This document shows, in pieces, positions 41,882 through 62,168 of a DNA stretch of 64,000 nucleotides. The stretch spans positions 114,011 through 178,010 of the forward strand of contig NZ_FOSW01000011.1 in NCBI RefSeq assembly GCF_900114385.1, written 5' to 3'. The notes under the pieces were generated by a model. That model was not told the DNA's origin and ran no database searches. It worked only from the letters and a program-made list of their open reading frames with translations. Source of the DNA: Geodermatophilus ruber (GTDB taxonomy: Bacteria > Actinomycetota > Actinomycetes > Mycobacteriales > Geodermatophilaceae). How positions within the stretch are numbered: position 1 is the first letter of the stretch; each line of letters starts with the position of its first letter. The position numbers were made by a program, and so were the translations under genes.

Positions 41882-42466
41882 ATCACCGAGCCCCGTATCA
41901 ACGACCGTATCCGCGTCCCCGAGGTCCGCCTGGTCGGCCCGGAGGGCGAGCAGGTCGGCATCGTGCCGATCGGCGAGGCGCTGCGCCTGGCCCAGGACTC
42001 CGAGCTCGACCTCGTCGAGGTCGCGCCCATGGCCCGGCCGCCGGTCGCCAAGCTGATGGACTACGGGAAGTTCAAGTACGAGTCCGCCCAGAAGGCCCGC
42101 GAGGCCCGGCGGAACCAGGCGCTCACCGTCATCAAGGAGATGCGGCTGCGCCTCAAGATCGACCCGCACGACTACGAGACCAAGAAGGGCCACGTCGAGC
42201 GCTTCCTGCGGAGCGGCGACAAGGTCAAGATCACCGTGATGTTCCGCGGCCGCGAGCAGTCGCGCCCGGAGATGGGGTACCGGCTGCTTCAGCGGCTGGC
42301 CGCCGACGTCAGCGAGCTGGGCGTCGTCGAGTCCAACCCGAAGCAGGACGGCCGCAACATGGTCATGGTGATCGCCCCGCACCGGAACCAGGCCGCCACC
42401 GACGCCTCGCGCCGCAACGCGAAGGCCGAGAAGCAGGCGGCCGAGGACCAGGCCCCCCAGGCCTGA
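41882..42466 (+). CDS. infC: Translation initiation factor IF-3, ATC start
   Basis: A 194-residue IF-3, which keeps the ribosome subunits apart and checks start codons. The N-terminal domain begins [20 protein letters not shown], the linker has [10 protein letters not shown] and the C-terminal domain has [12 protein letters not shown]. The conserved N-terminus is in frame only with an ATC at 41882, directly after a perfect GAGGAGAGG ribosome site; no ATG/GTG/TTG fits. Start codons that IF-3 rejects are a known autoregulatory device in infC. The first GTG in frame (41963) would delete the conserved start. First gene of the infC-rpmI-rplT operon. Confidence 0.95.
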   Translation: MTEPRINDRIRVPEVRLVGPEGEQVGIVPIGEALRLAQDSELDLVEVAPMARPPVAKLMDYGKFKYESAQKAREARRNQALTVIKEMRLRLKIDPHDYETKKGHVERFLRSGDKVKITVMFRGREQSRPEMGYRLLQRLAADVSELGVVESNPKQDGRNMVMVIAPHRNQAATDASRRNAKAEKQAAEDQAPQA

Positions 42467-42510
42467 CCGGCGCCACCGCACGACCGCACCACTGAGACGG
42501 CCGGTGCCGT

Positions 42511-42533
42511 CGCGGCAGCCCCGCGCTGCCGCG
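42511..42533 (+). promoter_or_regulatory. Hairpin between infC and rpmI
   Basis: CGCGGCAG (42511-42518) and CTGCCGCG (42526-42533) form an 8-bp perfect stem with a 7-base loop in the 129-base infC-rpmI spacer. A similar structure region controls rpmI-rplT by L20 binding in other bacteria, so this could be a translation-control or processing site. Confidence 0.4.
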
Positions 42534-42595
42534 GCGTCACCCTGCGCGAGGTCGCCACGACAGCGCGCCGACAGAGACGAACGAGGACCGAGGAC

Positions 42596-42790
42596 ATGCC
42601 GAAGCAGAAGACCCACAAGGGCGCCGCGAAGCGGATCCGCGTCACGGGTGGCGGCAAGCTCATGCACGAGCAGGCCAACAACCAGCACAAGTTCGAGTAC
42701 AAGTCCTCGACCCGCAAGCGCCGGCTGGACAAGGACCAGGTTCTCTCCCCGGCCGACGCCAAGCGAATGAAGAAGCTGCTGGGCCTCTGA
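42596..42790 (+). CDS. rpmI: Ribosomal protein bL35
   Basis: A 64-residue bL35 of the large subunit with the typical start MPKQKTHKGAAKRIRVTGGG and the RRLDKDQVLSPADAKRMKKL tail. ATG 42596 follows a GAGGACCGAGGAC stretch. It sits between infC and rplT as in most bacteria. Confidence 0.97.
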   Translation: MPKQKTHKGAAKRIRVTGGGKLMHEQANNQHKFEYKSSTRKRRLDKDQVLSPADAKRMKKLLGL

Positions 42791-42824
42791 GCGCCCCCCG
42801 TAACGAACAGACAGGAGCACTCAC

Positions 42825-43208
42825 GTGGCACGCGTGAAGCGGGCGGTCAACGCCCAGAAGAAGCGCCGGACGACCCTCGAGGCCGCCAGTGGCTACCGGG
42901 GCCAGCGGTCCCGCCTGTACCGCAAGGCCAAGGAGCAGATCCTCCACTCGGCCACCTACAACTACCGCGACCGCAAGGTGCGCAAGGGTGACTTCCGCAA
43001 GCTGTGGATCACCCGCATCAACGCCGCGGCCCGGCAGAACGACATGACCTACAACCGGTTCATGCAGGGCCTCAAGCTCGCCGGCATCGAGCTCGACCGC
43101 CGCGTGCTGGCCGAGCTGGCCGTCAACGAGCCCGCCGCCTTCGCCGCTCTGGTGGAGACCGCGCGCGCCGCTGTCGCCGCCGCCCCGGCCGGCGGTCAGG
43201 CCGCCTGA
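42825..43208 (+). CDS. rplT: Ribosomal protein bL20
   Basis: A 127-residue bL20, an early assembly protein of the 50S subunit that represses its own operon in several bacteria. [33 protein letters not shown] and [20 protein letters not shown] are diagnostic. GTG 42825 has ACAGGAGC upstream. A short Ala-rich C-terminal tail is species-specific. Confidence 0.97.
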   Translation: MARVKRAVNAQKKRRTTLEAASGYRGQRSRLYRKAKEQILHSATYNYRDRKVRKGDFRKLWITRINAAARQNDMTYNRFMQGLKLAGIELDRRVLAELAVNEPAAFAALVETARAAVAAAPAGGQAA

Positions 43209-43308
43209 GTTCCACCGTCTCGACGCCGCCGGCGTCCGGCCCCCGCGGGCCGGCGCCGGCGGCGTCGGCGTGTGCAGGGGTGTCCGTGGCCGGCAGGAGG
43301 AGGAAGCC

Positions 43309-44100
43309 ATGAGCGAGCCGCTGACCGAGCGGTCCGCGCGGATCGTGGCCGCGCGCAGGCTCACCCGGCGCGCCGGCCGCGATGCCGCCGGGCTGTTCCT
43401 CGCCGAGGGCCGTCAGGCGGTCGCCGAGGCGCTGGCCGACCCGGCCGGCGTGCGGGAGGTCTTCGCGACGGAGGCGGCCCGGGTCGCCCACGCCGACCTG
43501 CTGGGCGGGACGTCGGTGCCGGTGCGCCCGGTCACCGAGAAGGCGGCGGCGTCGCTGTCGGAGACCGTCACGCCCCAGGGGCTGGTCGCCGTCTGCGCGC
43601 TGCGGGATGTCCCGGCCGCGCGGCTGACCGAGGCGGCCCCGCGGCTGACCGTCGCGCTGGCCGAGCTCGCCGACCCGGGCAACGCCGGCACGGTGCTGCG
43701 CACGGCCGACGCCTGCGGTGCCGGCGCGGTGGTCTTCGGCGCCGGCTCGGCGGACCCGTACGGGGGCAAGGCGGTCCGCGCCAGCGCGGGCAGCCTCTTC
43801 CACGTCGACGTCGTCCGCGGGGCGCCGCTGGCCCCGCTGCTGCCCGAGCTGCAGGCCGCCGGGGTGACCGTGCTGGCCGCCGACGGCGGGGGAGACGCCG
43901 CGCTCGACGAGGTCGCCGCCGCGGGCCGGCTGGCCGGCCCGGTGCTGTGGCTGTTCGGCAACGAGGCCCGCGGGGTCCCGCCGGAGCTGGCCGGCCTGGC
44001 CGACGCCCGGGTTCGGATCCCGATGCGCGGCCGGGCCGAGAGCCTCAACCTGGCCGCCGCAGCGGCCATCTGCCTCTACACGACCCAGCTCGCCCAGTAA
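43309..44100 (+). CDS. SpoU/TrmH-type RNA 2'-O-methyltransferase
   Basis: A 263-residue SPOUT methyltransferase. The N-terminal half is an RNA-binding domain (EGRQAVAEALAD). The knotted C-terminal half has the three motifs NAGTVLRTADACGAG, LWLFGNEARGVP and IPMRGRAESLNLAAAAAI. It probably methylates rRNA, and its place right after rplT matches tsnR of mycobacteria. ATG 43309 has a GGAGGAGG site. Not close enough to name a specific position. Confidence 0.9.
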   Translation: MSEPLTERSARIVAARRLTRRAGRDAAGLFLAEGRQAVAEALADPAGVREVFATEAARVAHADLLGGTSVPVRPVTEKAAASLSETVTPQGLVAVCALRDVPAARLTEAAPRLTVALAELADPGNAGTVLRTADACGAGAVVFGAGSADPYGGKAVRASAGSLFHVDVVRGAPLAPLLPELQAAGVTVLAADGGGDAALDEVAAAGRLAGPVLWLFGNEARGVPPELAGLADARVRIPMRGRAESLNLAAAAAICLYTTQLAQ

Positions 44101-44125
44101 GGCCCTTGCAGGGGGTCCTCTTTCA
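44101..44125 (-). repeat. Short version of the stop-codon-linked repeat
   Basis: On the minus strand TGAAAGAGGACCCCCTGC begins at the stop codon of the AurF-like gene and ends AAGGGCC. It keeps the TGA-AAGAGGACCCC head and GGGCC end of the full repeat but lacks the central part. It fills the gap between two convergent genes. Confidence 0.6.
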
Positions 44126-45046
44126 GACCAGGCCGGCGCGCCGCCAGAGCAGCTCCGAGCGCCCGCCGATGAGCCCGGCACCGCGCAGGAAGGCGACCAG
44201 GCCGGTGGCCGCCTCGCGCAGCTTGGCCCGGTAGTGCTCGTTGGCCCGCGCCGCCGCCCGCGCCTGCCGCGGGTCCAGGCCCACCGCGGCGTAGACGCCC
44301 GGCTGCACGAGGTTGTCGACGGCGATCGCGGCCACCGAGGCGATGAGCGCGCGGTGCTTGCGGCGCTGCCAGGCCGACAGGTCCGGGGTCCGCCGGGCGA
44401 TCTCCTCGCGGGCGAAGCGCATGTGCCGCGCCTCCTCCACCACGTGGATCTGACTGGTCGCCCGGGTCAGCGGCTGCACCCGCTCGTCCTTCATCAGGTC
44501 CCGCTGGAAGATGTCGAGGATCTCCTCGACCACCAGGATCGCCGCGTAGGCGGCCGGCCCGCTCGCCTTGGCCGCGTAGGCCCTGCCCAGCCGCAGAACC
44601 GACGGCGGCGGCTGGTACGACGGCGCGCCGAACGTCTCGGCGGTACGGGCGAACATGACCGAGTGCCGGCATTCGTCGGCGATCTCGGTGAGCGCCCACT
44701 GCACGTGCGGCTGCGCCGGGTCGTCGCCGTAGACGTCACGCAGCACCAGCTGCATGAGCATGCACTCGAACCAGATGCCGACCCCGGAGATCGAGCAGTA
44801 CTCGTGGATGGTGAGGGTGACCCGCTGCCGCTCGGTCAGCCCCTCCCACAGCGGCGTGCCGTACAGCGACGACCACTCCGGCGAGAGGCCGTAGAGGTCG
44901 TCGGGGATCGGCGCCTCCCAGTCGATGTCGACCACCGGGTCGTAGGACTTCCGCGCGGCCGAGCTGAGCAGCCGGGCGGAGATCTCCTGCCGGTCGACGG
45001 GCTTCTTCGCCGCGCGCCGGCCGGTGGCAGGCAGGGTGGCGGTCAT
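44123..45046 (-). CDS. AurF-like diiron oxygenase
   Basis: A 307-residue helical diiron protein of the AurF (p-aminobenzoate N-oxygenase) family. Metal ligands can be placed by spacing: Glu125 and His128 (ADECRHS), Glu174 (VVEEILD), His201, Glu205 and His208 (HVVEEARHMR), with Glu94 in GIWFE as the probable first ligand. The spacing matches AurF exactly over the last four ligands. ATG 45046 starts MTATLPATGRRAAKKP. It is divergent from a tetR gene, 64 bp apart. The family oxidises arylamines in some pathways and has unknown roles in many actinobacteria. Confidence 0.86.
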   Translation of the reverse strand: MTATLPATGRRAAKKPVDRQEISARLLSSAARKSYDPVVDIDWEAPIPDDLYGLSPEWSSLYGTPLWEGLTERQRVTLTIHEYCSISGVGIWFECMLMQLVLRDVYGDDPAQPHVQWALTEIADECRHSVMFARTAETFGAPSYQPPPSVLRLGRAYAAKASGPAAYAAILVVEEILDIFQRDLMKDERVQPLTRATSQIHVVEEARHMRFAREEIARRTPDLSAWQRRKHRALIASVAAIAVDNLVQPGVYAAVGLDPRQARAAARANEHYRAKLREAATGLVAFLRGAGLIGGRSELLWRRAGLV

Positions 45047-45076
45047 CGGCACGTTCCTCCCGAGGTCTCGAACAAT

Positions 45077-45100
45077 GCTGTGACGGAAGGTAGCTGTTAC
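45077..45100. promoter_or_regulatory. Direct repeats in the AurF/TetR divergent region
   Basis: GCTGTGAC (45077-45084) and GCTGTTAC (45093-45100) are near-identical direct repeats 16 bp apart in the 64-bp region between the divergent aurF-like and tetR genes. They may be the operator of that regulator. No clean palindrome is present, so this is tentative. Confidence 0.4.
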
Positions 45101-45110
45101 TGTGCGACAC

Positions 45111-45767
45111 ATGCAACGGGTGGCCGAGGCGCCGCCGGCCGCCGACGGGCGCCGCGCACGCTGGACCGAGCACCGGCGGCTGCGCCGGGAAGAGCTGGTG
45201 GACGCCGCGCTGGAGGCCGTGCGGCGGGCCGGGCCGGGGTTCGCCGTCGACGACGTCGCGCGCAGCGCCGGGGTCTCCAAGACCGTCATCTACCGGTACT
45301 TCACCGACAAGGACGAGCTGATCGACGCCGTCCTCGAGCGGATCTCCGGCGCGATCCTGCTGCCCCGGCTGCTCGGTGAGCTGGCGGTGGAGCGCGCCGA
45401 CGACCGGGCCCGGGTGCGTGCGGTCATCGCCGCATTCATCCAGCTCATCGAGGAGGAGCCGGCCCTCTACCGGTTCGCCTACGCCCACGCCGGGCGCGCC
45501 GGCCGCCCCGACCTGGTCGCCGCCACGGAGCGGGTGATCGCCGAGGCCCTGGGGGAGCTCCTGGCCGAGCGGCTGGCCGCGGCCGGGCGGCCGACGGCGC
45601 CGGCGATGACCTCGGCCTACGGCGTCGTGGGCATGGTCCAGCTGACCGCCCACTGGTGGTCGGCGGCGCGCACGGTGCCGGCCGGGGACCTCGTCGACCA
45701 GCTGACCGCGCTCGCCCACGGCGGGCTGGACGCCCTGCTTCCCCCGGCGGAGGACCCGCATGACTGA
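45111..45767 (+). CDS. TetR family regulator next to AurF-like gene
   Basis: A 218-residue TetR-type protein. The DNA-binding part is REELVDAALEAVRRAGPGFAVDDVARSAGVSKTVIYRYFTDKDELI, with a helical C-terminal domain. ATG 45111 (MQRVAEAPP) is preferred; GTG 45102 is nine bases upstream. It overlaps the DUF4873 gene by 8 bp and is divergent from the AurF-like gene, so it probably controls that gene. Its ligand is unknown. Confidence 0.86.
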   Translation: MQRVAEAPPAADGRRARWTEHRRLRREELVDAALEAVRRAGPGFAVDDVARSAGVSKTVIYRYFTDKDELIDAVLERISGAILLPRLLGELAVERADDRARVRAVIAAFIQLIEEEPALYRFAYAHAGRAGRPDLVAATERVIAEALGELLAERLAAAGRPTAPAMTSAYGVVGMVQLTAHWWSAARTVPAGDLVDQLTALAHGGLDALLPPAEDPHD

Positions 45768-46080
45768 GCACCGGACCACCGATCACGGCGAGGCCGACGA
45801 CGGCTACGCGGGCGAGGTGACCCTCGCCGTCGACGGTCAGGCGCAGACGACGGCGCACGCGGTGCTCGCCGCCCGCTTCGACCCGCTCGCCGGCTCGGTC
45901 GTGTGGACCGGCCGGGTCCGCACCGAGCTGCCCCTGGGCGGCGAGGTCGTGGTGGGCACGCCGCACGGGCGCGCCCGCGCCCGCGCGGCCGAGCGCGACG
46001 TCTGGGGCAACACCCGCCTGGCCGGCCTGGACCGCCCGCCGTTCCCCGTCGAGCTGCTCGACGGCGCCGTGGACGGCTGA
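45760..46080 (+). CDS. DUF4873 domain protein
   Basis: A 106-residue small beta-rich protein with GYAGEVTLAVDGQ near the start and FDPLAGSVVWTGRV, matching DUF4873, which in mycobacteria also occurs fused to monooxygenases. ATG 45760 overlaps the tetR gene, so they are cotranscribed. The link to an AurF-like oxygenase across the divergent promoter suggests a helper role in the same oxidation, but the function is unknown. Confidence 0.78.
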   Translation: MTEHRTTDHGEADDGYAGEVTLAVDGQAQTTAHAVLAARFDPLAGSVVWTGRVRTELPLGGEVVVGTPHGRARARAAERDVWGNTRLAGLDRPPFPVELLDGAVDG

Positions 46081-46086
46081 CCGGGC

Positions 46087-48336
46087 TCAGCGCACCGCGG
46101 TCGCGGCCTTGCGGGCGTACATCCGCACGTCGGCGGCGTACAGCAGGGTGGCGAAGTCGTCGCCGTCCTCGGGATGGACGCTGACCCCGACGCTCGCGCG
46201 GACGGCGACCTCCCCGCCGGCCAGCGGCAGCGGCTCCTCCAGCGCCCGGGTCAGGTCCGCGGCCACCCGGCGCGCCTCGTCGGCGGCGGTGGCCGGGTCC
46301 AGGTCGAGCAGCGCCACCAGGAACTCGTCCCCGCCGAGCCGGGCGAGCAGGTCGCGCCGGCGCAGCCGGGGGCGCAGCCGGTCGGCCACCGCGCGGAGCA
46401 GCTCGTCGCCCGCGGCGTGGCCGTACCGGTCGTTGACCGCCTTGAACCCGTCCAGGTCGACGAAGAGCACCGCCAGGGCGTGGCCCCCGGCGCGGGCCGT
46501 CCACAGCGCGGTCTCCACCTGCTCCTCCAGGCGGCGCCGGTTGGGCAGCCCGGTCAGGGGATCGGTGTAGGCGAGCTGCTCGATCCTGGTCAGGTAACCG
46601 CGGGTGCGGTCGCGTTCCTGCACGAGCGCGCGCTCGGCCTCGACCCGGGCGGTCACGTCGACCTGGACGCCGATGTAGCGGGCGACCTCGCCGTCCGGGC
46701 CGGCGATCGGGGCCAGGTGCAGCTCGTTCCACCACGGTGTCCGCTCGGGCCCCCGGTGGTTGAGCATCGTCACCCGGCACTCCTTCCCGGCCTCGATCGC
46801 TCGGCGGACGGCGGCGACGGCGGCGGGGTCGGTGTCGGGCCCCTGCAGGAAGCGGCAGTTGCGGCCGAGCAGCTCCTCCTGCGGCAGCCCGGCCAGCTCC
46901 GCGAAGGCCGGGTTGACGTAGACCAGGGGCTGGTCGGGGAGCCGGACGTCGACGATGCAGACGCCGCTGGGCGTGGCCTCCAGTGCGCGCCGCAGCGTCT
47001 CGGCCTCCTGCGGTCCGCCGGGCGCGGGGGCGGGCACCGCGCGGGCGGGCTCGACGGCGGGCAGGATGCGGCCGCGCGGGAGCGGCTCGGGCCGCGGCGT
47101 CACCCGGGCGAGCAGCGCCGAGGCCGCCCGCACCACGGTGTCGCGGTCGTAGGTCAGGGCGTACACGAACCGGCGCTCGGCGTCGGGACCGTCGTCGCCC
47201 AGGTCGCGGGCCAGCAGCGCGGCGGCGAAGTGCGGGCCCAGCACCACGACGTCCCACTCGCCGAGCACCGGGTCCTCGGGGGCGAGCGTCGCACCGCGCA
47301 GCCCGGGGACCGGCTCGACCGGCAGGCCCTCGCCCAGCGCGCACACGAAGCCGGTGCGCTCGACCAGGTCGCGGTAGCGCCGCGCGGTCGAGGGGGTGAA
47401 GTGCCGCGCCTGCTGGAACGCCGCGGCCGCCACCGACGTCGGGCCCAGCCGCAGCGCCTCCCGCTCCAGCTGCTTGCTCAGCTCGATGAGCAGCGCCTTG
47501 GGTGCCTCGCGCAGCACCACGCCCTCGGGCAGGCAGGCGAACGGGGAGACCTCGGTGCCCTCGGCCGTCGGCGCGGCCACCGGGGGCGGCAGCCGCAGCG
47601 CGCCGATCTCCCGGCCGGGGGCGGCGCCGACGCCCGGGCGGCCGAACAGCCAGCCCTGGCCGAGCGTGGCGCCCAGCGCCCGCGCCATGGCCAGGTGCCG
47701 GTCGTCCTCGATGCCCTCGGCCAGCACGACGGCGCCGGTGCGCTCGGCGTGCGCGTTCACCGCGTTCATGATCTCGGCGATCACCGGGCCCGGCCGCTCC
47801 TGCACCAGCCGCAGATCGAGCTTCACCACGTCCGGACGCAGCAGCGGCATGAACGCCAGGGACATCGCCTCGGCGCCGACGTCGTCCAGCGCGACGCCCC
47901 AGCCCACGGCCCGCACCCGCTCGACGGTGCGCAGCAGCTCGGCCGGGCGGGCGGCCAGCGCCCGCTCGGTGATCTCCAGGACCACCCGCAGTCCCGGGGC
48001 GTCCTCGGCGAGCGCGAGGAGGTCCTCCAGGGGCGCGCGGTCGAGCACCTCGGGCTCGACGTTGACGAAGAGCGTCAGCGGGGCCAGCAGCTCCTGCTCG
48101 GCGGCGCCGCGCAGCGCCGCGGTGCGGCAGGCGGCGTCCAGCTCGGCCAGCCGGCCGGCGACACGGGCCGCCGCGAAGAGCGGATCGGGGCGCTCCAGCG
48201 GCCCCTCCGGTCCCCGCGCGAGCGCCTCGTAGGCCACCACCCGGCCGGTGTCGAGCTCGATGATCGGCTGGAACACGCTCCGCACGCCGCCGGTGCGGAG
48301 GACGGCGTCGATCGTGGTTGCCGGGGAGTTCTCCAC
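46087..48336 (-). CDS. EAL-DICT-LOV-GGDEF protein (blue-light cyclic-di-GMP enzyme)
   Basis: A 749-residue cytosolic protein. Residues 15-235 are an EAL phosphodiesterase domain (EAL at 37-39, EITER 121-125, DDVGA, VVKLD, AEGIED). Residues 265-410 match a DICT sensory domain. Residues 445-565 are a LOV domain with GRNCRFLQ at 491-498, so Cys494 is the flavin-adduct cysteine. Residues 590-745 are a diguanylate cyclase with GGDEF at 668-672. Both enzyme motifs look intact. Blue light would thus tune cyclic-di-GMP. The EAL-first order is unusual. Which activity dominates cannot be read from sequence. Confidence 0.9.
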   Translation of the reverse strand: MENSPATTIDAVLRTGGVRSVFQPIIELDTGRVVAYEALARGPEGPLERPDPLFAAARVAGRLAELDAACRTAALRGAAEQELLAPLTLFVNVEPEVLDRAPLEDLLALAEDAPGLRVVLEITERALAARPAELLRTVERVRAVGWGVALDDVGAEAMSLAFMPLLRPDVVKLDLRLVQERPGPVIAEIMNAVNAHAERTGAVVLAEGIEDDRHLAMARALGATLGQGWLFGRPGVGAAPGREIGALRLPPPVAAPTAEGTEVSPFACLPEGVVLREAPKALLIELSKQLEREALRLGPTSVAAAAFQQARHFTPSTARRYRDLVERTGFVCALGEGLPVEPVPGLRGATLAPEDPVLGEWDVVVLGPHFAAALLARDLGDDGPDAERRFVYALTYDRDTVVRAASALLARVTPRPEPLPRGRILPAVEPARAVPAPAPGGPQEAETLRRALEATPSGVCIVDVRLPDQPLVYVNPAFAELAGLPQEELLGRNCRFLQGPDTDPAAVAAVRRAIEAGKECRVTMLNHRGPERTPWWNELHLAPIAGPDGEVARYIGVQVDVTARVEAERALVQERDRTRGYLTRIEQLAYTDPLTGLPNRRRLEEQVETALWTARAGGHALAVLFVDLDGFKAVNDRYGHAAGDELLRAVADRLRPRLRRRDLLARLGGDEFLVALLDLDPATAADEARRVAADLTRALEEPLPLAGGEVAVRASVGVSVHPEDGDDFATLLYAADVRMYARKAATAVR

Positions 48337-48371
48337 GCCTCTGCCATCGGCCGGCAGGCCCCGGGGGATGA

Positions 48372-52037
<3,666 letters not shown>

Positions 52038-52045
<8 letters not shown>

Positions 52046-52907
52046 AAGAGGACTCCGTCCTCCCCACCCTTCGCAGGCTCAGGGCGGGGCCCGAGACGGG
52101 GCCAGGAGCCTCGGGGGCGGGGTCGCGCTGGTCACCGGCGCGTCGACGGGGATCGGCCGGCACCTCGTCGAGGGGCTGGCCACCCGCGGCATGGCCGTGG
52201 CCGGCCTGGCGCGCGGCGAGGACCGGCTGCGGACGGCGATGGACGAGATCGCCGCGGCCACCGGCGCCCGCACGCTCGCCGTCGCCGCCGACGTCACCGA
52301 CCGTGGCGCAGTGGACGCCGCCGTCGCCCGCGCGGTCGAGGAGTTCGGCCGGGTCGACCTGCTGGTCAACAACGCCGGGCTGATCGACGCCGCCGAGGTG
52401 CCCGTCTGGCAGGCCGACCCCGATCAGTGGTGGGACGTCGTCACCAGCCACGTGCGCGGCGCGCAGCTGCTGGTGCGCGCGGTGGTGCCCGGGATGCTGG
52501 CCCGCGGCAGCGGCCGCGTGGTCAACATCGCCAGCGGCATGAGCGTCCGCGCCCGCCCCGAGTACTCGGCCTACTCGGTGGCCAAGACCGGCCTGATGCG
52601 CATGACCGAGGCACTGGCCGGCGCTCTGGAGGGCTCGGACGTGCGGGCCTTCGACGTCGCGCCGGGCGTGGTGGAGACCGAGATGACCCGCGCCATGCCG
52701 ATCTGGCAGGGCTTCACCGACTGGACCCCGCCGGAGAAGGTGGTCGAGCTGATCGCCGCGATCGCGTCCGGCGAGCTCGACCCCTGGTCGGGGCGCTTCC
52801 TGCGCGCCGGCGTCGACGACCCGTCCGTGCTTCGCGACATCACGCCCGAGGGCGACGCCCGGCGGCTGCGCCTGCGCCCCTACAGCGACGAGGACCCCCT
52901 CGCCTGA
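52038..52907 (+). CDS. Short-chain dehydrogenase/reductase
   Basis: A roughly 289-residue SDR with VALVTGASTGIGRHL (cofactor loop), NNAGLIDAAEV, and Ser/Tyr/Lys in NIASGMSV and YSAYSVAK. Substrate unknown. The Rossmann fold starts about 31 residues after the only possible starts, GTG 52038 or GTG 52026, both inside pheT. The first 25 residues (AERGLRPPHPSQAQGG) are encoded by hairpin repeat copy 4, so the true start may be non-canonical or the repeat was inserted at the original start. It lies between pheST and the arginine operon but belongs to neither pathway. Confidence 0.82.
52043..52103 (+). repeat. Stop-codon-linked hairpin repeat, copy 4
   Basis: Begins at the TGA of pheT (TGAAAGAGGACTCCGTCC) and ends GACGGGGCC. 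Outer arms ACTCCGTC/GAGACGGGG pair less perfectly than in the other copies; CCCACCC/GGGCGGG pair inside. It overlaps the 5' coding region of the SDR gene. Confidence 0.75.
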
Positions 52908-52950
52908 ACGACGCCGGACGCCGCATCCTCGGCTGACCGGGAAACCCGGT

Positions 52951-55172
<2,222 letters not shown>

Positions 55173-55176
<4 letters not shown>

Positions 55177-56158
55177 GCCCCCAGGACCCCACCCCACCCG
55201 ACATCCGCGTCGACGAGCTGCGGACGGCGCGGCAGGTCGGCACCCACCGGGTCATGCGCACCTACGACCCGGAGGGCGACCGGCAGAAGGTCGCCGTCCT
55301 CACCGGCGCGCTGCCGTGGCTCAAGGAGTTCCACGGCAACGTCGTCGTCGTGAAGTACGGCGGGCACGCCATGGTCGACGAGGAGTGCCGGCGGGCCTTC
55401 GCCGACGACATGGTCTTCCTGCGCACCTGCGGCATCCACCCGGTCGTCGTCCATGGCGGCGGCCCGCAGATCACCGAGATGCTGGGCCGGCTGGGCATCG
55501 CCAGCGAGTTCCGCGGCGGTCTGCGGGTGACCACGCCCGAGACGATCGACGTCGTCCGGATGGTGCTCACCGGCCAGGTCACCCCCGAGGTGGTCGGGCT
55601 GATCAACCAGCACGGCCCCCTGGCCGTGGGCCTGTCCGGCGAGGACGGCGGCCTGTTCACCGCCGCCCGCACGCACGCGCTCGTCGACGGCCGGCCGGTG
55701 GACGTCGGCCTGGTCGGCGACGTGGTCACGGTCGACCCGGCGCCGGTCACCGCGCTGCTCGAGGCCGGCCACATCCCGGTCGTCGCCACGGTCGCGCCGG
55801 ACGCCGACGGCGTGGTGCACAACGTCAACGCCGACACCGCCGCGGCCGCGCTGGCCGTGGCGCTGGGCGCGGTGAAGCTGGTCGTCCTCACCGACGTCGA
55901 GGGGCTCTACGCCGACTGGCCCGACCGCGACTCGCTGGTGCAGCAGATCGACGCCGCCGAACTGGCCGAGATCCTGCCGACGCTGGACGCGGGGATGGTG
56001 CCGAAGATGGCCGCCTGCCTGCGGGCGGTCAACGGCGGGGTGAAGCGGGCGACCGTCGTCGACGGCCGGGCACCGCACGCCCTGCTGCTGGAGATGTTCA
56101 CCACGGAAGGCACCGGGACCATGGTGGTCCCGGCCGAGCAGAGGGAGGAGCCGGCACC

Positions 56159-56162
<4 letters not shown>
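55173..56162 (+). CDS. argB: Acetylglutamate kinase
   Basis: A 329-residue amino-acid kinase that phosphorylates N-acetylglutamate. [23 protein letters not shown] and the [15 protein letters not shown] segment are present. About 35 residues precede the fold (to about [11 protein letters not shown]), more than in most ArgB proteins; such an extension is known in arginine-inhibited, hexameric enzymes. ATG 55173 overlaps the argJ stop; ATG 55255 would remove the extension. Confidence 0.95.

Positions 56163-62164
<6,002 letters not shown>

Positions 62165-62168
<4 letters not shown>

Noticed and set aside
41963..42466. GTG 41963 as the infC start
   Set aside because: It would delete the conserved IF-3 N-terminus [14 protein letters not shown], which is in frame after the ATC at 41882 with a strong ribosome site.
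45071..45108. Palindromic TetR operator in the AurF/TetR gap
   Set aside because: Only direct repeats GCTGTKAC are clear; the palindrome TGTGACG/CGACACA has a mismatch and too wide a spacing.
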